This document shows, one piece after another, positions 24,925-32,916 of a DNA stretch of 64,000 bases. The notes below the pieces were generated by a model. It searched no databases and was not told the origin of the DNA. It worked only from the letters and a program-made list of their open reading frames with translations. Within the stretch, counting starts at the first letter, position 1, and each line of letters starts with the position of its first letter. Origin of the DNA: Actinophytocola sp044466355 (GTDB taxonomy: Bacteria > Actinomycetota > Actinomycetes > Mycobacteriales > Pseudonocardiaceae); contig NZ_JBITMQ010000001.1 of assembly GCF_044466355.1 (NCBI RefSeq), positions 868,001-932,000 of the forward strand, in the 5' to 3' direction. The position numbers and the translations under genes were made by a program.

Positions 24925-25884
24925 TCAATCCCAGATGGACGTACACAGTGGACTGATCGTGAGCGCGGCGGACACCACGTGCGCCGCGGAGACGCCTGCC
25001 TCGGCGAGCTGTTCGGCGTGCGTGCCGGGGCGGCCGCAGAACACGTCCGCGATCCCGACCCTGCGCACCGGCACGGGCCGGTGTTCGGCGAGCACCTCCG
25101 CGACCGCACCACCCAGACCGCCGAGCACGGAGTGGTCCTCCACGACCACCACGCCTGCGGTCTGCTCGGCCGCCGCGACGAGCGCGTCGACGTCGATCGG
25201 CTTGATGGTGTGCACGTTCAGCACCCGCGCCGCGACGCCGCGCGCGGCCAGCTCGTCGGCCGCGTCGAGCGCGAACCGCACCGGCAGCGCACCGGCGGCC
25301 GCGATCGTGACGTCGTCACCGGACCGAAGCTCGATCGCCTTCCCGACGGTGACCGCGACCTCGCCGGTGTAGACGGGGTCGATCGGGTTGCGGCCCAGCC
25401 GCAGGTACACCGGGCCCGGCAGGTAGGCCGCCGCGTTGACGAGCCGGACGGTCTCGCCCGCGTCGGCGGGGGTCAGCACGGTCATGTTCGGCAGCGACCG
25501 CATCGCCGCGAGGTCGGACTGCGCGTGGTGCGTCGGGCCGTAGTGCGCGGCGGAGAACCCGGCGTGTGTGGCGGCGATCCGCACCGGCAGGTCGTGGTAG
25601 GCGATGTCGAGCTTCACCTGTTCCAGCGCACGGGCCGACGCGAACGCCGCCATCGTGTTCACGAACGGCAGGATCCCGCTCTTCGCCAGCCCCGCCGCGA
25701 TCGACATCAGGTTCGCCTCGGCGATGCCCACGTCGACGTACTGGTCCGGCAGCTCGGCCTGGAACTGCTTCTCCAGGCCGCCCATGTCCGAGTCCAGGCA
25801 CCAGACGCGCGAGTCGGCGCGGGCCAGGTCCACGAGCGCCGCGCGGTACGCGGCCCGGTCGGACTCGGCCAGTACGGTCGTCAC
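24925..25884 (-). CDS. Transketolase-like enzyme, C-terminal subunit
   Basis: The 319-residue protein corresponds to the pyrimidine-binding and C-terminal domains of transketolase. VDVGIAEANLMSIAAGLAKSG contains the glutamate that activates thiamine diphosphate, and THAGFSAAHYGPTHHAQSD the histidine region. With the coupled N-terminal subunit it forms a split transketolase. In carrier-protein secondary pathways such an enzyme transfers a two-carbon ketol unit to the carrier-bound glutamate semialdehyde. The GTG start overlaps the N-subunit stop (GTGA). Confidence 0.9.
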   Translation of the reverse strand: MTTVLAESDRAAYRAALVDLARADSRVWCLDSDMGGLEKQFQAELPDQYVDVGIAEANLMSIAAGLAKSGILPFVNTMAAFASARALEQVKLDIAYHDLPVRIAATHAGFSAAHYGPTHHAQSDLAAMRSLPNMTVLTPADAGETVRLVNAAAYLPGPVYLRLGRNPIDPVYTGEVAVTVGKAIELRSGDDVTIAAAGALPVRFALDAADELAARGVAARVLNVHTIKPIDVDALVAAAEQTAGVVVVEDHSVLGGLGGAVAEVLAEHRPVPVRRVGIADVFCGRPGTHAEQLAEAGVSAAHVVSAALTISPLCTSIWD

Positions 25885-26729
25885 GCCGCCGCTCGCAACG
25901 CCGTGACCGCGCGCTCGTACGCCTCCGGCCCGAGCTTCGCGAAGTGGCTCTGCTTGCGGTGCTGGAGGTGCCGCACCCCGCGGCCCTTCACGGTGTCGGC
26001 GACCAGCACGGCCGGGCTGCCCGCCGAGGGCGGGGTGCGCAGCGCCGGGACCAGCTGACCGAAGTCGTGTCCGTCCAGTTCGGACGTCTGCCACCCGAAC
26101 GCGCGCCACTTGTCGGCCAGCGGCTCGAGACCCATCCGGTCCTCCGTGGACCCGCTGATCTGCAGCCGGTTCCGGTCGACGATCGCGGTCAGGTTGTCCA
26201 GTTCGAAGTGCGCGGCCGCCATGACGGCCTCCCACACCGAGCCCTCCTGCAGTTCGCCGTCGCCCAGGAGCACGAACACCCGCTTGTCCTTACTTGCGCG
26301 CTTGGCGGCGAGCGCGAGCCCCACGCCGAGCGCGAGCCCGTGCCCCAGCGAGCCGGTCGCGAACTCCACGCCCGGCACCGCGGGGGTCGGGTGGGCCATC
26401 AGCCGCCCGGCCGACCGCCCGTAGGTGCCGAGTTCCTCGACGGGGAAGAACCCGCACTCGGCGAGAGTGGCGTACAGGGCGGCGGAGGCGTGCCCCTTGC
26501 TGAGGATGAAGTTGTCGCGGTCCGGCCAGTCCGGTTCCTCGGGCCGCACCCGCAGCACCTCGCGGTAGAGCGCGACCAGGATGTCCACAGCGGACAGCGA
26601 ACCGCCGATGTGGGTGCCCACCGCGCCGGCGCCCATCGAGAGCACGTGCTCCCGCACGGCCAGCGCGGTGCGGTGTAAGCCGACCAGGTCGCCGACGGGC
26701 GAGGGGCCGGCGAGAGCCTCGACGCTCAT
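25881..26729 (-). CDS. Transketolase-like enzyme, N-terminal (TPP-binding) subunit
   Basis: 282 residues with the transketolase N-domain: GTHIGGSLSAVDILVALY, LSKGHASAALYATLA, and the TPP motif LLGDGELQEGSVWEA followed by AIVDRN. Split subunits occur in archaeal and secondary-metabolic transketolases. It overlaps the aminotransferase stop (ATGA) and is coupled to the C-subunit, so both are made together. Ketose phosphates from the pentose pathway are the likely C2 donors. Confidence 0.9.
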   Translation of the reverse strand: MSVEALAGPSPVGDLVGLHRTALAVREHVLSMGAGAVGTHIGGSLSAVDILVALYREVLRVRPEEPDWPDRDNFILSKGHASAALYATLAECGFFPVEELGTYGRSAGRLMAHPTPAVPGVEFATGSLGHGLALGVGLALAAKRASKDKRVFVLLGDGELQEGSVWEAVMAAAHFELDNLTAIVDRNRLQISGSTEDRMGLEPLADKWRAFGWQTSELDGHDFGQLVPALRTPPSAGSPAVLVADTVKGRGVRHLQHRKQSHFAKLGPEAYERAVTALRAAA

Positions 26730-28084
26730 GCCGCTTTCGCCTCCGGGAGTCGCGGCCCGTTCGGCACGGCGTGCCACGGCGGCTCGTACGGCAGGGCTCG
26801 GGCGAACTTGCCGATGCGGTCGAGGTTGTCCCAGACCCGCTCGAACGCGCTGGCGTACTCGTCGAGCGCGGGGCCCGCGTCCGGGTTGAGGTGCATGCGG
26901 CGCAGGCACAGGGAGTCCTCGATGACCTGGCACGTGACGGGGTAGTCGGCGAGGTCGTAGCGCTGCGGGTTGGTGCCGGGCAGCGACCAGGGGAGACCGT
27001 TCGGGTAGGCGCTCTTCTCCTGGAACACGGGCTGCCCGGGCAGCGGGATGATCTGGTAGTGCGTGAGCGGCACGCCCTCGGCGAGCAGGGCCCTGCGCAG
27101 TGCGGCCCGGAATCGCCCCGGCGTGACACCGTGCAGCCCGGCGGCCTTGGGGTCGAACCGGAACCGCAGCATGTGCCACATGTGGGTGCGGTCGTCGGGC
27201 ACGGTCGGCACCACGATGCCGGGCAGCTGCGCGAGCCGGTCGACGAACACGGGCGTGTTGGCGTCGCGCTTGTGCTGGTAGTCCCAGAACCGCGCGAGCT
27301 GCGACCGCGTGAACGCGGCGAGCACCGACGACAGCTTCAGGTTCGACCCGCGGGTGGCGGAGACGTACAGCCGTTCCTCGGTGGACAGGTCCTCGCCGAG
27401 GATGCGCAGGCTCCGGATCTGCTCGGCGACGTCCTCGCGGTCGGTGACGACCAGGCCGCCCTCGCCGCAGGTGGGAATGCTCTTCTCGACGTTGAGGCTG
27501 AAGACGGCGGCGTCGCCGAGGGATCCGCAGGTGCGCCCGCGGTAGGTGCCGCCCTGGGCCTGGACGGCGTCCTCGACCACCAGGAGGTCGTACTTCTTCG
27601 CGAGGGCCAGGATCTCGTCCATCTCGGCGGGCAGCCCCGCGAGGTGCACCGGCACGATCGCGCGCGTCCGGTTCGTGATCTTGGCCTCGATCTGAGACAC
27701 GTCGATGTTGAAGGTCACGGGGTCGATGTCCACGAACACGGGGATCGCCAACGAGTACAGGGGTGCCATCGCGGTGGCGACGTAGCTCAGGGCCGGGACG
27801 ATCACCTCGTCCCCCGGCTGCAACCCGAGCGCCGCCAGCGCCAGCTCGAGCGCGACCGTGCCGCTGTTGACCGAGACGGCGTGGCGGGTGCCGCAGAACT
27901 CGGCCCATTCCCGCTCCAGACCGTGGATCTCGGCCTCGTTCTTAGCCCCGACGGTGAACTTCCGGCTGTCGAGCACCCGCTCGACCGCCGCCCGGTCGGC
28001 GTCGGTCACCACCGGCCACTCGAGTCTGCGGTACTCTGCCCGCACCGCGGGCTTCCCGCCGAACATCGCAAGATCCGTCTTCAT
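26726..28084 (-). CDS. DegT/DnrJ/EryC1-type PLP aminotransferase
   Basis: A 452-residue fold-type I aminotransferase of the sugar/aminocyclitol group: VNSGTVALELAL (cofactor phosphate), VVEDAVQAQGG, and the internal-aldimine lysine K201 in NVEKSIPTCGEGGL. It is the first gene of the minus-strand operon; a GAGGAG site precedes the ATG at 28084. In the proposed pathway it would aminate the ketone left by the transketolase, giving a 2,6-diamino C7 unit on the carrier. The 183 bases upstream to 28267 hold the operon promoter region (candidate -10 TACCTT on the coding strand) and no gene. Confidence 0.9.
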   Translation of the reverse strand: MKTDLAMFGGKPAVRAEYRRLEWPVVTDADRAAVERVLDSRKFTVGAKNEAEIHGLEREWAEFCGTRHAVSVNSGTVALELALAALGLQPGDEVIVPALSYVATAMAPLYSLAIPVFVDIDPVTFNIDVSQIEAKITNRTRAIVPVHLAGLPAEMDEILALAKKYDLLVVEDAVQAQGGTYRGRTCGSLGDAAVFSLNVEKSIPTCGEGGLVVTDREDVAEQIRSLRILGEDLSTEERLYVSATRGSNLKLSSVLAAFTRSQLARFWDYQHKRDANTPVFVDRLAQLPGIVVPTVPDDRTHMWHMLRFRFDPKAAGLHGVTPGRFRAALRRALLAEGVPLTHYQIIPLPGQPVFQEKSAYPNGLPWSLPGTNPQRYDLADYPVTCQVIEDSLCLRRMHLNPDAGPALDEYASAFERVWDNLDRIGKFARALPYEPPWHAVPNGPRLPEAKAA

Positions 28085-28267
28085 GACACTCCTCACCGCG
28101 CCACGAGCCCTCACGTCGTAAACACAAGGTAGAAATCGGGGCTCTCTTCGCGGTTTCCCCGCACTCGCACGGCGGAGTTCCTGGCGATCATGCGGTTCGA
28201 GCGGGGCGCAAGTGGCGGATGACCGGGTGCTGGGCTAACCTCACGCACCCGAAAAAGGAGGTGTGCG

Positions 28268-28699
28268 TTGGGCGGATCTGCCTGGCACTACGTCGTCGAC
28301 CACCAGGACGACGTGAAGGCCGCGTTCGCGACGCTGCAACAGAAAGTCCTGGCCGAAGGGGACTACTACCCCGGCTTCGACAACGAGTTCGCCTTCGCAT
28401 CCTTCGCTGAACTCGACGAGGCGAGGGAGGACGAGGACTTCTGGGAGGCGGGCACGCACTCGATCCTCGACATGGTCAGGGTCGTCCAGGCCGAGGAGGA
28501 GCAGGACGTCGCCGTCGTGCGGGTGCTGCGTGCCGACGAGGTACGCGCACGGTTCGGTTCCGACCAGCCGACCGCGGCGGACTTCGAGCGCCTCGTGTCC
28601 GACGGCTGGCCGATGACCGGCTGGGAAGGGCACGTCACGGCGCTGTACGAGAACGGTAAGCCCACCGGTCTTGCCTTCTGGGGTGCGTCCGGCGACTGA
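28268..28699 (+). CDS. Conserved-looking 143-residue protein of unknown function
   Basis: No named domain is recognised. The protein starts GGSAWHYVVDHQDDVKAAF and is acidic, with an aromatic GDYYPGFDNEFAF segment and a C-terminal GWPMTGWEGHVTALYENGKPTGLAFWG. It seems globular and cytosolic. The only in-frame start is TTG at 28268, decided by an excellent AAAAAGGAGGTG ribosome site just upstream. I recall similar GGSAW-starting proteins in other actinomycetes, none with a known role. It is divergent from the carrier-protein operon. Confidence 0.7.
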   Translation: MGGSAWHYVVDHQDDVKAAFATLQQKVLAEGDYYPGFDNEFAFASFAELDEAREDEDFWEAGTHSILDMVRVVQAEEEQDVAVVRVLRADEVRARFGSDQPTAADFERLVSDGWPMTGWEGHVTALYENGKPTGLAFWGASGD

Positions 28700-28707
28700 G
28701 GCCCGGT

Positions 28708-28742
28708 GGGAGCCGCCACCGCGCGCGGCGGTGACGGCTCCC
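28708..28742. terminator. Long hairpin between convergent genes
   Basis: GGGAGCCG pairs with CGGCTCCC; after one mismatch, CACCGC pairs with GCGGTG across a short loop, giving a 15-base stem. It lies between the stops of the unknown protein and the protease and can end transcription from both sides. Confidence 0.7.
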
Positions 28743-28747
28743 GTGGC

Positions 28748-29881
28748 TCACGCCGTGACCAACGACAGCCCGTAGACGCCGAGGATCTCGTTCACCGGCT
28801 GGAACCAGGTCTGGCCGCCGGTCGAGCAGTTGCCCCAGCCGCCGGACGTGACGCCCTGGGCCTGCTCACCGGTGATGAACGAACCGCCCGAGTCACCGGG
28901 CTGTGCGCACACGCTGGTCTTCGTCATCTGGTACACCGCGCCCTGCGCGTAGTTCACGGTCTCGTTCTTCGCGAGGACCGTGCCGCAGTGCCAGTGGGTG
29001 GTCGACCCCGAACGGCAGATCGACGACCCGACCGGCGCCACCGCGGAGCCGCGCACGAGGCGGTCCGGCACGGTGCCCCAGCCGAGCACGACCGGTGCCG
29101 TCCACCAGCCACCGCCGATGCGGATGAACGAGTAGTCGTTGCCGGGGAAGGACGAGCCCGCGAACGTGCCCATCCACGACCCGTCCCAGCCGACGACGTT
29201 GCTGCCCACGCCGCCGCAGTGGCCCGCGCTCACGAACCCGCCGTGCACGGAGAAGCCGATCGAGCAGCGGGTCCTCCCGTCGATGTAGTACGGATCGCCG
29301 CCGACGGTGCCCGCCGAGAACGTCGTCGGGGCTGCCGAGACCTCCTCGACGACCACCGGGGCCAGCTTGCGCGCCGCGGCCACGAAGGCCGTCGCGTCGC
29401 CGCCCTCGCGGACGGTCACGACGAGGCTGCCGGTGCGCGGTTCGACCCGCCAGGCCGCCACGTCCGCAGGCGCCTTCACCTTGTCCAGCTTGGCTTTCGC
29501 CGCGTCCAGCACGGCCAGCGGCTGCCCGACCCGGACCACCGTCGCGCCGGTCGCGCGGACCGCGTCCCGCACCGAGGCGTCCGCTGTGGACAGGCCGACC
29601 ACCAGCTGGCCGGTCTTCGCGTCGAACCACGAGCCGCCGTAGGACTTCCCGGCGGCGGCCTTCGCGGCCGGTTCGATAGTCATGGCCGACGCTTCCTGGC
29701 GCATTCGGGTGCGTGCCTGCTCGGCGGTCAGGCCGAGGTCACGCTGCATGGCGGCGAGGAAGCCGTCCTCCGCCACCGGGGCCGCAGGGCTGGCGGCGGA
29801 CGTGCCCCCACCAGCCAGGATGGCGCCAAGCGCTAACAGCGCGCCCGCGGCGGACGCGCAGATCTTCCGTGTTCTGTTCAT
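28748..29881 (-). CDS. Secreted streptogrisin-like S1 serine protease (alpha-lytic type)
   Basis: The 377-residue precursor has a Sec signal (residues 1-30), an alpha-lytic-type pro-domain (about 40-185) and a mature chymotrypsin-fold protease. The triad is visible: His in SAGHCG, Asp in GNDYSFIRI, Ser in PGDSGGSF. Paired cysteines (RCSIGF/HCG, CRSG/HCGT, SVCAQ/NCST) fit the family's three disulfides. No C-terminal binding module follows. ATG 29881 begins the signal sequence; the longer frame to 29932 adds a non-signal leader. Two palindromes upstream suggest carbon-source control. Confidence 0.92.
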   Translation of the reverse strand: MNRTRKICASAAGALLALGAILAGGGTSAASPAAPVAEDGFLAAMQRDLGLTAEQARTRMRQEASAMTIEPAAKAAAGKSYGGSWFDAKTGQLVVGLSTADASVRDAVRATGATVVRVGQPLAVLDAAKAKLDKVKAPADVAAWRVEPRTGSLVVTVREGGDATAFVAAARKLAPVVVEEVSAAPTTFSAGTVGGDPYYIDGRTRCSIGFSVHGGFVSAGHCGGVGSNVVGWDGSWMGTFAGSSFPGNDYSFIRIGGGWWTAPVVLGWGTVPDRLVRGSAVAPVGSSICRSGSTTHWHCGTVLAKNETVNYAQGAVYQMTKTSVCAQPGDSGGSFITGEQAQGVTSGGWGNCSTGGQTWFQPVNEILGVYGLSLVTA

Positions 29882-29916
29882 CGTGGTGCTCTCGTTTCTC
29901 AGCAGGGTCGAGAGTG

Positions 29917-29932
29917 GTGAGAGCGCTCTCAC
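29917..29932. promoter_or_regulatory. LacI-type palindrome upstream of the protease gene
   Basis: GTGAGAGCGCTCTCAC is a perfect 16-base palindrome with the central CG typical of LacI-family operators and close in form to the CebR site TGGGAGCGCTCCCA. It lies 36 bases before the protease start. The LacI encoded in this window has a different operator, so another regulator is expected. Confidence 0.55.
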
Positions 29933-29967
29933 GGATAACCGTGGTATGTGAAGCAGCGGTTCGTCAA

Positions 29968-29977
29968 GGTCTAGACC
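29968..29977. promoter_or_regulatory. DasR-like (dre) element upstream of the protease gene
   Basis: AAGGTCTAGACCAC contains the perfect palindrome GGTCTAGACC, the core of the DasR operator consensus (TGGTCTAGACCA) known from streptomycete chitin/N-acetylglucosamine regulons. It is 87 bases upstream of the protease ATG. Confidence 0.5.
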
Positions 29978-29992
29978 ACAGTTCGACTTTGT

Positions 29993-30175
29993 TCACCCGT
30001 CGAACAGTGCCGCCAGGCGGTAGTCGATCAGCGTGGTGGCTTCCTCCGGGGTGTGCAGGCCGATGAGCACGGCGGACGCCAGCCCGGCCGCGGTGCTCAG
30101 CAGCGCGTGGCTCTCGGGATCGGCCAGCGCAGGCCGAGCAGGCATGCCCGCAGGATCTCCCGAGGGTGTCCCGGA
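29993..30175 (-). pseudogene. Frameshifted C-terminal remnant of a TetR-family regulator
   Basis: Two minus-strand frames join to give a TetR-type ligand-domain end: TLGEILRACLLGL in one frame, then ADPESHALLSTAAGLASAVLIGLHTPEEATTLIDYRLAALF in another. The DNA-binding half is missing and there is no start. It abuts a hydrolase remnant on the other strand. Confidence 0.6.
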
Positions 30176-30225
30176 GCCGACGCCGCGGACCTCCGCACCC
30201 GCGATCCGGCCTGTGTCAGCAGCCG

Positions 30226-30560
30226 TTCCAGGCACGCCGTCGACATGCTCGGCGAGGCGGGCCGCAATGTGCAAACCGCGGCGATGCCGGACGCGCCGTC
30301 CCACGCGGCATGGCTCGACGCGGTCCTCGCCGGGCTCTCCCGCGGCGGCTGGCTCGCGCTCGACCAGGCGGTGCACCGGCCCGCGCGGGTCGCGGCCGTT
30401 ACCGCGTTCGACCCCGGTGGGTTCTTCGCGCCGGGTGGCTGGCGGGCGTACCGGTGGATGGCCACCGGCCCGCTGCTGACTCTCGCGCCCGCCGCGGTCC
30501 GGGTGGCGGCCCGCATCAGGGCCGTGAACCCGGCGGTCCGCGTCGACGTCGCCGAGCCCG
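30226..30560 (+). pseudogene. Internally deleted alpha/beta hydrolase remnant
   Basis: A plus-strand frame contains VDMLGEAGRNVQTA, AWLDAVLAGL, and GGWLALDQAVHRPARVAAVTAFDPGGFF, the order of strands and helices around a hydrolase nucleophile elbow. The segment holding the elbow (expected form GMSYGGW) is shortened to SRGGW, so the catalytic serine context is damaged. Start and end of the gene are absent; after about 30560 the frame runs antisense to a permease fragment. Confidence 0.55.
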
Positions 30561-30838
30561 GTGGCACCCGCGTTGACGCCCAGCACCCCGGGCTCGGCGA
30601 GCGGGTCGCGCGCGACGGCCAGCATGACCATGCCCGCGAGGCCCAGGGCGGCGCCGAACAGCACGGCGAGCACCGTGCGCGGCAGCCGTTCGTCGTGGAC
30701 GAAGAGGTGGTCGGTCCTGGTGGGGTCGAAGTGCGGGACCGCGTCGAGGACGGTGGCGGGCGGGATGCCCTTGGCCCCGACGAGCAGGCTCGCCGCGACG
30801 AGCCCGAGAACCGTCGAACTCAGGGAAGGCAACAACAC
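30560..30838 (-). pseudogene. N-terminal remnant of a FecCD-type iron-siderophore ABC permease
   Basis: From a GTG at 30838 the minus strand encodes VLLPSLSSTVLGLVAASLLVG, the DERLPRTVLAVLFGAALGLAG motif and DPLAEPGVLGVNAGA. These are the first helices and the LR-PR and P-LGVNAGA signatures of FecCD permeases. The remaining two thirds are gone. No adjoining siderophore genes are present. Confidence 0.65.
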
Positions 30839-30972
30839 TTGATCGTGCCACCTCGCACACGGGGTCGGTGGTTCAACCAAATTCGCACGTTCCGTCGTCG
30901 GGTCTTGACCGTACGTGTTCGCCCGTTCGACGATGGCAGGCACTGAGGGCATTCGAGGATCGGGGCTGCGCG

Positions 30973-32634
30973 ATGACGCGTCGGGCCGTGCTGGGTGGGG
31001 TTGTCGTCCTGTTGCTGGCGGGTGTGACCGTCGTCGGGTCCTCGGCGGGGCCGGGAGCAACGCCCGCGTTGGCCCTCGAGAACGGGCTCGCGCGAACGCC
31101 CGCCATGGGGTTCAACAACTGGAACGCGACCCACTGCCGCGCCGAGTTCAACGAGCAGATGGTCCGGCAGATCGCGGACATCTTCGTCGAGCGCGGACTC
31201 GACGACGCGGGCTACGAATACGTCAACCTCGACGACTGCTGGGCGCTGCCGCAACGCGACGCGGCGGGCAACCTCGTGCCCGATCCGGCGCGCTTTCCCA
31301 ACGGCATCAAGGCCGTCGCCGACTACGTGCACAGCAAGGGCCTCAAGTTCGGCATCTACACCAGCGCGGGCACCAGGACCTGCAACGAGCTCGGGTTCCC
31401 CGGCGCCATCGGGCACGAGCAGCAGGACGCGAACCTGTTCGCGTCGTGGGGCGTCGACTACCTCAAGTACGACAACTGCGGAGACCACCTCGGCCAGTCC
31501 GCGCAGGAGCGGTACACCAGGATGCGTGACGCCCTGCGGGCCACCGGCAGGCCGATCCTGTTCTCCATCTGCGAGTGGGGCGCCAACGCGCCGTGGGACT
31601 GGGCACAGCCCGTCGGCAACAGCTGGCGCACCACCGGCGACATCTCCGACAACTGGGCGAGCATGCTCGGCATCTTCAAGGCCAATGTCGGGCTCGCGGT
31701 CAACGCGCAGCGCGGTGCCTGGAACGACCCGGACATGCTCGAGGTCGGCAACGGCGGCATGACCGGCACCGAGTACCGCAGCCACTTCTCGTTGTGGGCC
31801 ATGATGAACGCGCCGCTGCTGATCGGTTCCGACCTGCGCCGCGTCGGCCAGGAGACGTTCGACATCCTCACCAACCACGACGTGATCGCGCTCAACCAGG
31901 ACGGGCTCGGCGTGCAGGCGGAGGAGATCGACTCCGCGAACGGCCGGCACGTGCTGACCAAACCGCTCGACAACGGCGACGTCGCGGTGGCCCTGTTCAA
32001 CGAGACGTCCGCGACCGCGACCATCTCGACGACGGCCGAGGCGGCGGGCCTCGGCAACGCGACGTCGTACCGGCTCAAGGACCTGTGGACGAAGGCGGTC
32101 ACCACGATCAGCGGGACGATCAGCGCGTCGGTGCCGCCGCACGCGACCGTGGTCTACCGCGTCAGCCGGGCGGGCACGTTCACCGCGCCGCCGACGGGTA
32201 CCACGCAGGTGTCGGCGCTGCCCGCGAGCCTGTCGGCGAGCGCGTGGGGCCCGGTGGAACGCGACCGCAGCAACGGGGAACGCGCCGCGGGCGACGGCCG
32301 AACGCTGACGATCGGCGGCACCACCTACGCACGAGGCCTGGGTGTGCACGCCCGCAGCGAGGTCCGGTACTACCTCGGCGGGCGGTGCACGAGCTTCCAG
32401 GCATGGGTGGGCGTCGACGACGAGACGGGCGCGAACGGCAGCGTGTCACTGGAGGTGTGGGGCGGTGGCGGGATGCTCGCGACCAGTGGCGTGGTGCGCG
32501 GCACCGACGCACCGAAACGCATCACCGCGAACGTGACCGGGCTGCAGTACGTCCACCTGGCGGTACTGCCCACCGTGGACGGCCCCCGCTACGACCACGC
32601 GGACTGGGCCGACGCGACGATCACCTGCTCGTGA
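30973..32634 (+). CDS. Secreted GH27 alpha-galactosidase with C-terminal NPCBM domain
   Basis: A 553-residue exported enzyme: signal sequence to about residue 34, then the GH27 barrel beginning TPAMGFNNWN, with VNLDDCW, the nucleophile D167 in YLKYDNCG and the acid/base aspartate in WNDPDML (251-256). A beta-sandwich domain follows, and from about 410 an NPCBM module (GVHARSEVRYYLGGRCTSF ... YDHADWADATITC). It would remove terminal alpha-galactose (or similar alpha-D/beta-L sugars) from plant polysaccharides. ATG at 30973 starts the signal peptide; a TTGACC box at 30905-30910 may be its -35. Confidence 0.93.
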   Translation: MTRRAVLGGVVVLLLAGVTVVGSSAGPGATPALALENGLARTPAMGFNNWNATHCRAEFNEQMVRQIADIFVERGLDDAGYEYVNLDDCWALPQRDAAGNLVPDPARFPNGIKAVADYVHSKGLKFGIYTSAGTRTCNELGFPGAIGHEQQDANLFASWGVDYLKYDNCGDHLGQSAQERYTRMRDALRATGRPILFSICEWGANAPWDWAQPVGNSWRTTGDISDNWASMLGIFKANVGLAVNAQRGAWNDPDMLEVGNGGMTGTEYRSHFSLWAMMNAPLLIGSDLRRVGQETFDILTNHDVIALNQDGLGVQAEEIDSANGRHVLTKPLDNGDVAVALFNETSATATISTTAEAAGLGNATSYRLKDLWTKAVTTISGTISASVPPHATVVYRVSRAGTFTAPPTGTTQVSALPASLSASAWGPVERDRSNGERAAGDGRTLTIGGTTYARGLGVHARSEVRYYLGGRCTSFQAWVGVDDETGANGSVSLEVWGGGGMLATSGVVRGTDAPKRITANVTGLQYVHLAVLPTVDGPRYDHADWADATITCS

Positions 32635-32641
32635 CGCGGGC

Positions 32642-32898
32642 TCAGCGCCGGAACGCGGATGCGACCCAGCTGTCGAGGTTGGCCTCGACAAGCGGATAGC
32701 GCTCGTTCCACGCCTTCCTGATCTCGTAGATGACCCATCGCGGTCGATCCAGTTCTCGATCGCCTGCTTGCCTTGGCGTTTGACCTCCTCCCACTGCTGG
32801 GAGTTGAGCAGGGGCTGGCCTTCGACGACGCCCATCTGCATGATCCCCTGCACGCGCCACGCGTCGCGCTAATAGTGAAAGCTGTAGAAAACCGCCAT
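32642..32898 (-). pseudogene. Decayed TIR-like (ThsB/DUF1863-type) gene
   Basis: From ATG 32898 the frame reads MAVFYSFHY then an amber stop (TAG at 32869-32871), then continues RDAWRVQGIMQMG, QQWEEVKRQGKQAIENWIDR and, after a frame change, RWVIYEIRKAWNERYP to a stop at 32642. Start (VFYSFHY-DAWR), middle (WEE-K-G---I-WID) and WV-YEI-KAW segments match the MTH538/ThsB-like TIR fold. The part between WIDR and RWV, about 20 residues carrying the VVLIG strand in relatives, is deleted. The gene cannot make the full protein. Confidence 0.72.
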
Positions 32899-32916
32899 CT
32901 CGCTTCCTCTCGTTCC

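Noticed and set aside
29993..31060. A 355-codon minus-strand frame as one real protein
   Set aside because: It joins a permease start, antisense hydrolase sequence and a TetR end, so it is a chance open frame through three fragments.
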